The notes under the pieces were generated by a model, which was not told the origin of the DNA, made no database searches, and saw only the letters and a program-made list of their open reading frames with translations. From an archaeon (GTDB taxonomy: Archaea > Thermoproteota > Nitrososphaeria > Nitrososphaerales > Nitrosopumilaceae): a stretch of DNA of 5,002 nucleotides. The stretch is from positions 1 to 5,002 of the forward strand of contig SBBK01000102.1 in NCBI GenBank assembly GCA_005240025.1, read 5' to 3'. A program made the translations under genes and the position numbers. Shown here one piece after another: positions 1-4,843 of this stretch. Position 1 is the first letter of the stretch, and each line of letters begins with the position of its first letter.

Positions 1-122
1 GACCAAAGCCGGCTCCAGTTTATGGCATAACCCAGCGGCGCGTCTACTGCTTTTACCAGAACATCCCCAAGCTTGCCGACAAAGACATTGGCGTTGTGTG
101 ATGTTAGCAGATCCTTTAGCAA
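1..122 (-). CDS. nuoB: NADH-quinone oxidoreductase (complex I) subunit B, N-terminal fragment
   Basis: Only the first 40 codons are in the window; the gene continues past the left edge. The visible protein starts MLKDLL and contains the stretches ANVFVGKLGD (11-20) and APLGYAINWSRLW (28-40), which resemble the region just before the iron-sulfur (N2 cluster) cysteines of archaeal NuoB. Those cysteines lie outside the window. NuoB carries the terminal Fe-S cluster in the peripheral arm of complex I, next to the quinone site. The frame is open upstream but contains no ATG. I chose the TTG at 122-120 because the recognisable family sequence begins there and an AGGGG (129-133) sits 6 bases before it. 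The gene follows nuoA by 22 bases and is surely co-transcribed with it. Identity is fairly sure; the start is inferred. Confidence 0.8.
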   Translation of the reverse strand, partial: MLKDLLTSHNANVFVGKLGDVLVKAVDAPLGYAINWSRLW

Positions 123-128
123 CTGGAA

Positions 129-133
129 CCCCT
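129..133 (-). promoter_or_regulatory. Ribosome binding site deciding the nuoB TTG start
   Basis: On the minus strand AGGGG is followed by a 6-base spacer and then TTG at 122. This is the only purine-rich site near the point where NuoB similarity begins, and there is no ATG in this frame. It lies in the 22-base gap after the nuoA stop codon. Confidence 0.45.
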
Positions 134-144
134 GCCTGAGAGCC

Positions 145-531
145 TCACCATATGTTTCTCCTCTTTGATTGATACAGAGCAAATGCCATTGCCGCAAACA
201 GGATTCCCAGAAACGCAATGATTGGCAGGGTAGCAGTTTTTGGCAGGTTCAAAAGCGAGCTTCCCCACGCGTACAAAAAGATAGACATCACATCAAAGAT
301 AACAAACATCAGGATATACGAATAATACTGCATCATAAAGTGGGTTCGTCCTTCGCCCTTGGGGACCTGACCGGCCTCCATTGGCAGGAATTTGACAGGA
401 TTGCTGCTGTGTCGTGGTGACAGCATGCGTGACATCAGCAAGGCGGGTCCAACTGCGACCACGGCAAAGCCAAACATTAGAAGAACATGACTGTAGTTAG
501 ACGCATACTCCCCAACCAATTCAGCTTGCAC
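145..531 (-). CDS. nuoA: NADH-quinone oxidoreductase (complex I) subunit A
   Basis: This is a 128-residue membrane protein with three hydrophobic segments at about 14-37, 69-93 and 100-120, matching the size and topology of NuoA/ND3. The loop between the first two carries NPVKFLPMEAGQVPKGEGR (44-62), the counterpart of the quinone-site loop, and the second helix has FDVMSIFLYAW (79-89), the counterpart of the family FDVE...LYPW motif. NuoA belongs to the membrane arm at its junction with the peripheral arm. In ammonia oxidisers complex I is thought to be able to run in reverse, from quinol towards low-potential acceptors (known of the group, not shown here). Asp80 is kept, but the usual Glu two residues later is Met82, and the usual loop Cys is Ala53. 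The start used is GTG at 531; a TTG at 519 (protein beginning M-VGEYASN, 124 residues) fits the TATA position better. nuoB follows directly. Confidence 0.9.
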   Translation of the reverse strand: MQAELVGEYASNYSHVLLMFGFAVVAVGPALLMSRMLSPRHSSNPVKFLPMEAGQVPKGEGRTHFMMQYYSYILMFVIFDVMSIFLYAWGSSLLNLPKTATLPIIAFLGILFAAMAFALYQSKRRNIW

Positions 532-540
532 ACCCTATTG

Positions 541-550
541 TTTATATAAA
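541..550. promoter_or_regulatory. Palindromic TATA box (TTTATATAAA)
   Basis: The ten bases are identical on both strands and match the archaeal TATA consensus well. Read leftward, a start site about 25 bases from the box centre would fall near 520, at the TTG codon of nuoA (519). Read rightward, it would fall near 571 and give the peroxiredoxin mRNA a leader of about 60 bases. Which direction is used cannot be decided from sequence, and no clear BRE is seen on either side. Confidence 0.55.
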
Positions 551-556
551 AAGGTA

Positions 557-582
557 TGCAAAAAATTGCACAAAAAATTGCG
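557..582. repeat. 12-bp tandem direct repeat with internal inverted repeat, possible operator
   Basis: CAAAAAATTGCA (559-570) is followed at once by CAAAAAATTGCG (571-582), so 11 of 12 bases are repeated. The first copy with its left flank forms TGCAA-AAAA-TTGCA (557-570), a perfect inverted repeat with 5-base arms; the second keeps only the inner CAA-AAAA-TTG. The site lies beside the palindromic TATA box, between the two divergent genes, where a dimeric regulator could act on both. Its function is inferred, and A-rich repeats can arise by chance in such DNA. Confidence 0.45.
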
Positions 583-602
583 ATCAAAAATGGTTAATCA
601 TT

Positions 603-610
603 GATATATG
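603..610 (+). promoter_or_regulatory. Second TATA-like element upstream of the peroxiredoxin gene
   Basis: GATATATG is centred about 25 bases before the ATG at 631, so it would give a leaderless or near-leaderless transcript. This competes with the box at 541-550. The presence of a Shine-Dalgarno-like AGGTG before the ATG argues for a longer leader, so confidence is low. Confidence 0.3.
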
Positions 611-618
611 AGGAATCC

Positions 619-623
619 AGGTG
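619..623 (+). promoter_or_regulatory. Ribosome binding site fixing the peroxiredoxin start at 631
   Basis: AGGTG lies 7 bases before ATG 631, a normal spacing. The frame is open back to a TTG at 601, but that would add ten residues (MIYEESRCLD) before the point where peroxiredoxin similarity (VNVGDRAPDF) begins, and this AGGTG would then be internal. Confidence 0.6.
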
Positions 624-630
624 TTTAGAC

Positions 631-1101
631 ATGACAGTAAACGTTGGTGACAGAGCTCCAGACTTTGAGCTGGTGGACACAGAACTGAAGATGCGAAAGC
701 TTGGAGACTTTGCTGGTAAAAAGCTGGTTCTGTCGTTTTTTGTTGCAGCAAGTTCGCCGGTGTGTACAAACGAGATGTGTGCATTTCGCGACAGATGGAG
801 TGAGATTTCAGGTCTCGGAGCACAGGTGATTGGAATCAGCAACGATGGCCCCTTTGCAAACAAGGCGTTTGCAGAAAAATTCAACTTTAATTTTCCGATT
901 CTTGGCGACTACAAAAGCAAAACCATACGTGACTATGACATATTGATGCCTGATCTTTTGCACGTCAAGGGATACGATGCCGCAAAGCGCTCGGTTTTTG
1001 TCGTCAACGAAAAAGGAACAGTCATCTACAGATGGGTTTCGGACAACCCTCTAATTGAGCCAAACTACCAAGAGATAATCGACACGCTCAGAAAAAGCTA
1101 G
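631..1101 (+). CDS. Peroxiredoxin, BCP/AhpE-like, with altered active-site motif
   Basis: A 156-residue cytoplasmic thioredoxin-fold peroxidase that would reduce hydrogen peroxide or organic peroxides at a reactive cysteine. The N-terminus VGDRAPDFEL (5-14) is the classic peroxiredoxin opening. The peroxidatic centre is FFVAASSPVCTNEMCAFRD (36-54): Cys45 is the peroxidatic cysteine and Cys50 sits five residues on, the spacing used for the intramolecular disulfide in E. coli BCP. Arg120 in KRSVFVV is the likely conserved active-site arginine. GISNDGPFANKAF (68-80) and FPILGDY (88-94) also fit the family. The usual PxxxT/SxxC motif is changed: the Pro is Val38, while Ser42 is an accepted substitute for Thr. 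Length is normal for the 1-Cys/BCP group. It is transcribed away from nuoA and ends one base before the BCCP gene, which runs the opposite way. The family is certain; the reductant and substrate are unknown. Confidence 0.92.
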   Translation: MTVNVGDRAPDFELVDTELKMRKLGDFAGKKLVLSFFVAASSPVCTNEMCAFRDRWSEISGLGAQVIGISNDGPFANKAFAEKFNFNFPILGDYKSKTIRDYDILMPDLLHVKGYDAAKRSVFVVNEKGTVIYRWVSDNPLIEPNYQEIIDTLRKS

Positions 1102-1102
1102 T

Positions 1103-1615
1103 TTATTCTATTTCTGCCAGAATGTCGTTTTTGGCAACCGATGCGCCGTTTTTGACCTTGATTTTTTTCACAACGCCGTCTTTGTGGGATTTTATAGAGA
1201 CCTGCATCTTCATTGATTCCAAAACGCAGACTGTGTCGCCTTTTTTGACCGAGTCGCCCTCACCGATGTTAACTGAGACAACTTTTCCCGGGATTTGGCT
1301 GTGAAGGCTGGTCTTGGTGCTGCTGCTGTCAGATCCGCCCGAGTTTTTGTACACTATTTCATTTAGCCTGTGGTGCATGTTTACAACGAACGGTGTCCCA
1401 TCCACTATCAGCTTCATCTCTGCAGTTCCCGCCTCCAGATACTTGACGTTGTGGTATTTTTGATCCAGGACAAACTCGATTCCACGTGCAGTCATGTTTA
1501 GAATTTTGAGTGTGTGTTCCGTGTTGCCAATTTTTATTACATATTCAGAGTTCCCGGTCTTGTGCAGAATCTGCCCGCTGAATACCTGTTCAATGTCTTG
1601 AATTTTGTAGTCCAT
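1103..1615 (-). CDS. accB: Biotin carboxyl carrier protein of acetyl-CoA/propionyl-CoA carboxylase
   Basis: A 170-residue carrier protein with the biotinyl domain at the C-terminus (about 105-170). LESMKMQV (132-139) holds Lys136, the lysine that biotin protein ligase modifies; the family usually has AMKM, so Ser134 is a mild variant. SQIPGKVVSVNIGEGDSVKKG (106-126, with one more Gly-rich turn) is the typical first half of the barrel, and DGVVKKIKVKNGASV (146-160) the second. Residues 1-90 form a separate beta-rich N-terminal region like that before the biotinyl domain in propionyl-CoA carboxylase alpha chains, joined by a flexible Gly/Ser/Thr linker (about 91-104). The domain carries carboxybiotin between the two partner enzymes encoded just upstream. 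It is the last gene of the operon: its ATG lies 2 bases after the biotin carboxylase stop, with AAGGT ending in that stop codon. Its stop nearly touches that of the peroxiredoxin gene. Very sure. Confidence 0.93.
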   Translation of the reverse strand: MDYKIQDIEQVFSGQILHKTGNSEYVIKIGNTEHTLKILNMTARGIEFVLDQKYHNVKYLEAGTAEMKLIVDGTPFVVNMHHRLNEIVYKNSGGSDSSSTKTSLHSQIPGKVVSVNIGEGDSVKKGDTVCVLESMKMQVSIKSHKDGVVKKIKVKNGASVAKNDILAEIE

Positions 1616-1617
1616 TG

Positions 1618-3120
1618 TTACCTTCGGTCCATATGGCTCTTCCAGCGCGGGTTTGGTCCGGTGGATGGTTTTGCCTTGCTTTTGTAGTATTCCGAATACA
1701 TCAGGGCCGCCGCCACGGCGACCTCTCCCTTGAGGATGCGTTCGTTTTTGATGTCCTGCGTCAGCCTGTCAATAATTCCAAATCTCTTCAAAAAGTCCGT
1801 TGAAAGCTGGCCTTTTTTGTATTCCTCCGTATTCAGGATTGTTTTGTAAAGTGGTATCGAGTTTTCTACCCCCCGGATATAGAAATCATCCAGAGCGGTT
1901 AGCATTCGAAGTCGTGATTCCTCAAAGGTTTGCCCCCATGTGCAAAGTTTTGCCATGAGGGAATCATAGAATGGAGAAACGGTGCATCCGGGATAGAGAT
2001 ATGTGTCACAGCGCACTCCGGGCCCAGATGGAATGGTAACGTCAGGTATCGGGCCGGTGGACGGGGCAAAGTCCAGAAACGTGTCCTCTGCGTTTATTCT
2101 GCATTCTATTGCATAACCGTTCATTTTAAGATCCTTTTGCTTGAACGGGAGCGGCTGGCCGTTTGCAATGTCAATTTGCAGTTTCACAAGGTCCAGTCCA
2201 CTGACAAGTTCCGTAATAGGATGCTCCACTTGCAGCCTTGCATTGATTTCAATAAAATAAAACTCCCCGTTATCCGCCCTGAGAAATTCTGCTGTCCCGA
2301 GATTGGTATAATCAACTGCCTCGGCTGCCCTGATGACCAGTTCTCCAATTCTATCTCTTGTTTTTTGATCAACTGCCGGCGAAGGCGTCTGTTCTATGAG
2401 CTTTTGGTTGCGTCTTTGGATGGAGCATTCTCTTTCAAATATGTGGACTGTGTTGCCATGTTTGTCTCGCGCCATCTGGTACTCTATGTGACGGGTTTTC
2501 TCTAGGAATTTTTCCACAATAATTGCAGATTTGCCAAACGCGGCTATTGATTCCCCGGTTACCGTTTCAAATGCCTGCTGCAATTCATTATCGTTGTTTA
2601 CCAGCCTGATTCCACGCCCGCCGCCTCCATAGACGGATTTTAGCAAGACCGGATAACCTATTTGATTTGCAGTGTCCAGAGCCTCCTCCACGCCATTTAC
2701 TATACCCGGACTGCCTGGGACTGTGGGAACTTTGGCTTTGAACATGGCGGCCTTGCACAGCATCTTGTCGCCGCAGAGGTCCATGGACGCAGCCGACGGA
2801 CCGATAAAGTTGATCTTGTTGTCCTCGCATAGTTTTGCAAAGTCAGAGTTTTCGGAGAGGAACCCGTATCCCGGGTGCACTGCGTCCGCACCGGACGCAA
2901 CAATTGCTTCCATGATTTTTTCCTGATTCAGGTAGCTTTCTTTTGGTGCTGCTTTTCCTATATAATACGCCTCATCTGCCTGTTTTACATGCAGCGAGTT
3001 GTAATCTTCGTCAGAATAAACTGCCACCGTTTTGATTCCCAGCGCATTGCATGTGCGTATAACTCTGAGAGCAATCTCGCCCCTGTTTGAGATCAGAATT
3101 TTTTCAATCATAGGACTCAC
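1618..3120 (-). CDS. accC: Biotin carboxylase subunit of acetyl-CoA/propionyl-CoA carboxylase
   Basis: A 500-residue ATP-grasp enzyme that uses ATP and bicarbonate to carboxylate the biotin on the carrier protein. The N-terminal domain starts KILISNRGEIALRVIR (7-22) and includes VHPGYGFLSEN (81-91). The ATP-grasp core has GDKMLCK (117-123), KSVYGGGGRGIRLV (161-174, glycine-rich lid), ERECSIQRRNQKLIEQTPSP (229-248) and FIEINARLQVEHPITE (289-304). Residues matching E. coli AccC catalytic ones are present: Lys119, Lys161, Glu278, Glu291, Asn293, Arg295 and Arg341 (in IECRINAED). So the enzyme should be active. A C-terminal tail of about 50 residues extends past the core. The GTG start at 3120 overlaps the carboxyltransferase stop by four bases (GTGA); ATG at 3111 (497 residues, MIEKIL) is equally possible and closer to family N-termini. 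Both imply translational coupling. In the 3HP/4HB cycle this subunit serves both acetyl-CoA and propionyl-CoA carboxylation. Confidence 0.96.
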   Translation of the reverse strand: MSPMIEKILISNRGEIALRVIRTCNALGIKTVAVYSDEDYNSLHVKQADEAYYIGKAAPKESYLNQEKIMEAIVASGADAVHPGYGFLSENSDFAKLCEDNKINFIGPSAASMDLCGDKMLCKAAMFKAKVPTVPGSPGIVNGVEEALDTANQIGYPVLLKSVYGGGGRGIRLVNNDNELQQAFETVTGESIAAFGKSAIIVEKFLEKTRHIEYQMARDKHGNTVHIFERECSIQRRNQKLIEQTPSPAVDQKTRDRIGELVIRAAEAVDYTNLGTAEFLRADNGEFYFIEINARLQVEHPITELVSGLDLVKLQIDIANGQPLPFKQKDLKMNGYAIECRINAEDTFLDFAPSTGPIPDVTIPSGPGVRCDTYLYPGCTVSPFYDSLMAKLCTWGQTFEESRLRMLTALDDFYIRGVENSIPLYKTILNTEEYKKGQLSTDFLKRFGIIDRLTQDIKNERILKGEVAVAAALMYSEYYKSKAKPSTGPNPRWKSHMDRR

Positions 3121-4664
3121 AAATTGATATTACCGTGTTTTCGTGGAAGTTGTTTGTCTCGCTTGTTTGCAAGCATTTCTAGGGCTTTGATCAGCATTGG
3201 TCTTGTTTGTGCCGGATCAATTACCGCATCCACTGAGCCGTTCGATGCCGCGACATATGGATTTGCAAATTTTTCATTAAACTCTGCAGTGAGCTGTTTT
3301 TTGAGTTCGTCGGGGTTTTTGGCAGAATCCAGTTCTCTTTTGTTCACGATTTTTACCGCAGCCTCAGATCCGAGCACCGCTATTTGCGCCGTGGGCCACG
3401 CATAGTTAATGTCGGTTCGAAGGTTTTTGCTGCCCATTGCGATGTAGGCACCGCCATATGCTTTGCCTATTACAAGAGTTATTTTTGGTACGGTGGCCTC
3501 GCAGTATGCATACAAGAGCTTGCTTCCGTGTCGTATGATTCCGTTGTGCTCCTGGTTTGTTCCAGGCATGTAGCCCGGAGTGTCTACAAATGTGATGATT
3601 GGTATGTTGAACGCATCGCAAAATCTGATGAATCGCGAGGCCTTGTTTGATGAATCTATATCAAGTGCCCCTGCCAGATAGAGCGGCTGGTTTGCGACAA
3701 TGCCGACGGTTCTTCCATTCATTCTTGCAAACCCCACTATGACGTTTTGTGCAAACAGCTCATGAACCTCAAAAAACTGGTGATTATCAACCACGGCGAG
3801 AAGTATTTCTTTCATGTCGTACGGCTGGAGCGAGTTTTCGGGAATTTTGTTTATCAGATTATGATCCAGCCTGTTTGGATCGTCATCGTTTTCAACGTGC
3901 GGCGGTTCTTCTGTGTTGTTTGATGGAATGTATGAGAGGAGTGTTTTGATTTTGTCAAAACAATCATACTCATTTTTTGCGACAAAGTGCGCAACGCCGC
4001 TTTTTGTTCCGTGGGCCATTGCGCCGCCAAGATCTTCAAATGATACTTCCTCACCAAGAACGGTTTTGACCACCTCCGGACCTGTCACATACATGGTTCC
4101 TGCCTTTTCAACCATTATTACAAAGTCGGTCATTGCAGGAGAGTACACTGCGCCACCTGCAGAGGGGCCGATGCTTGCAGTGATTTGTGGGACAACACCT
4201 GATGCCAGTTCGTTGTGATAGAAAATGTCTGCAAATCCATCAAGGCTTAGAATTCCTTCCTGGATCCTTGCTCCACCAGAGTCTATTATTCCAATGATCG
4301 GGCAGCCTGTTTTTGCCGCATGCGCCATTATCTTGGTGATTTTCTTTGAGCCCATCTGGCTTAGTGTGCCACCCAAAACAGTAAAATCATACGCAAATAC
4401 AAAGACCTGCTTGCCGTTAATTGTACCGTAGCCGGTAATGACACCATCCGTAAAGAATTTCTTTTTTTGCATATCATATTCATAGTAATGATGGGTAACG
4501 AGTGCATCAAGTTCGGTGAAGCTGCCTTCATCCAGAAGGAGGTCTATTCTTTCTCTTGCTGTGAGTTTTCCTTTTTCGTGTTGGGACAGGATTCGGTCTT
4601 GGCCGCCGCTAGTAAGCGCTTGATTCTGCCTTTCTAAAAATTTCTCAATTTTCTCAGAATGCAT
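3117..4664 (-). CDS. pccB: Carboxyltransferase (beta) subunit of acetyl-CoA/propionyl-CoA carboxylase
   Basis: A 515-residue crotonase-fold carboxyltransferase with both halves in one chain, as in PccB, that moves the carboxyl group from biotin to acyl-CoA. KLTARERIDLLLDEGSF (33-49) is the family opening. The first half has DSGGARIQEG (128-137) and PSAGGAVYSPAMTDF (167-181); the second has FVDTPGYMPGTNQE (359-372), KAYGGAYIAMGSK (401-413) and YAWPTAQIAVLGSEAA (421-436). The GG-A pairs form the two oxyanion holes that bind the CoA thioester and biotin. Ile408 lies at the position that sets acyl-chain preference in Streptomyces PccB (Asp422). The product is malonyl-CoA and/or methylmalonyl-CoA; in the 3HP/4HB cycle one enzyme does both. 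I prefer the ATG at 4664 because the TATA box predicts a start site near 4673, so the in-frame TTG at 4679 would not be transcribed. It is the first gene of the operon. Methylmalonyl-CoA decarboxylase alpha subunits look similar, but the adjoining biotin carboxylase excludes that. Confidence 0.95.
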   Translation of the reverse strand: MHSEKIEKFLERQNQALTSGGQDRILSQHEKGKLTARERIDLLLDEGSFTELDALVTHHYYEYDMQKKKFFTDGVITGYGTINGKQVFVFAYDFTVLGGTLSQMGSKKITKIMAHAAKTGCPIIGIIDSGGARIQEGILSLDGFADIFYHNELASGVVPQITASIGPSAGGAVYSPAMTDFVIMVEKAGTMYVTGPEVVKTVLGEEVSFEDLGGAMAHGTKSGVAHFVAKNEYDCFDKIKTLLSYIPSNNTEEPPHVENDDDPNRLDHNLINKIPENSLQPYDMKEILLAVVDNHQFFEVHELFAQNVIVGFARMNGRTVGIVANQPLYLAGALDIDSSNKASRFIRFCDAFNIPIITFVDTPGYMPGTNQEHNGIIRHGSKLLYAYCEATVPKITLVIGKAYGGAYIAMGSKNLRTDINYAWPTAQIAVLGSEAAVKIVNKRELDSAKNPDELKKQLTAEFNEKFANPYVAASNGSVDAVIDPAQTRPMLIKALEMLANKRDKQLPRKHGNINL

Positions 4665-4692
4665 GTGGCCCCGCAACAAATGGCAGCCTGTA

Positions 4693-4704
4693 GGTTATAT
4701 TAAT
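4693..4704 (-). promoter_or_regulatory. TATA-like box of the carboxylase operon
   Basis: On the minus strand ATTAATATAACC is centred near 4699. Counting about 25 bases downstream puts the start site near 4673, giving a leader of only about 8 bases before ATG 4664. This placing agrees with an archaeal near-leaderless promoter and is the main reason for choosing that ATG. Confidence 0.55.
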
Positions 4705-4714
4705 TTTAGATCTG

Positions 4715-4729
4715 GATCAAAATCTGATC
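4715..4729. promoter_or_regulatory. Inverted repeat GATCA-N5-TGATC, possible operator of the carboxylase operon
   Basis: GATCA (4715-4719) and TGATC (4725-4729) are perfect inverted arms around five bases (AAATC). The centre lies about 23 bases upstream of the TATA-like box, where archaeal dimeric regulators (Lrp/TrmB-like) often activate. No regulator gene is in the window, so the role is inferred. Confidence 0.35.
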
Positions 4730-4843
4730 GCAGTGTCCCCCCGAGTTTTGTCCTGGGCCATCATGATGTGCATTCAATGGCACGTGTCGGGGAACCGGTC
4801 CCAGCGCAACCATAAACGATCATCTTTTGCCCCGATCTGGAAT

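Larger units (their letters stand above)
532..630. promoter_or_regulatory. Divergent control region between nuoA and the peroxiredoxin gene
   Basis: These 99 AT-rich bases must hold the promoters for both the leftward complex I operon and the rightward peroxiredoxin gene. They contain the palindromic TATA element TTTATATAAA (541-550), two adjacent copies of CAAAAAATTGC (559-582), a second TATA-like GATATATG (603-610) and the AGGTG ribosome binding site of the peroxiredoxin gene. No small open frame of note is seen. Confidence 0.7.
4665..4843. other. Intergenic region upstream of the carboxylase operon
   Basis: These 179 bases separate the Cys-rich gene from the carboxyltransferase ATG. The left third holds the TATA-like box and inverted repeat. 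The rest (about 4735-4843) shows a 10-base palindrome CATCATGATG (4759-4768) and a GC-rich patch with ACCGGT near 4796, but no clear gene, RNA or T-tract terminator. Confidence 0.5.

Noticed and set aside
601..630. TTG 601 as start of the peroxiredoxin
   Set aside because: The extra ten residues are outside the family and the AGGTG at 619-623 points to ATG 631.
1930..2505. 191-codon open frame on the plus strand
   Set aside because: It lies wholly opposite the biotin carboxylase gene, whose protein is clearly conserved with all catalytic residues. The plus-strand translation shows no recognisable domain or sensible composition.
3913..4218. 101-codon open frame on the plus strand
   Set aside because: It is antisense to the well-conserved carboxyltransferase gene and has no recognisable motif or ribosome binding site.
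4665..4679. TTG 4679 as start of the carboxyltransferase
   Set aside because: It lies upstream of the start site predicted from the TATA-like box and adds only MLRGH before an ATG.
4759..4768. Perfect palindrome CATCATGATG
   Set aside because: A lone 10-base palindrome far from the promoter core is expected by chance and has no second copy in the window.
4788..4804. GC-rich inverted repeat around ACCGGT, considered as a terminator for the Cys-rich gene
   Set aside because: The arms are imperfect with a bulge, leave no loop, and no T-run follows on the minus strand.
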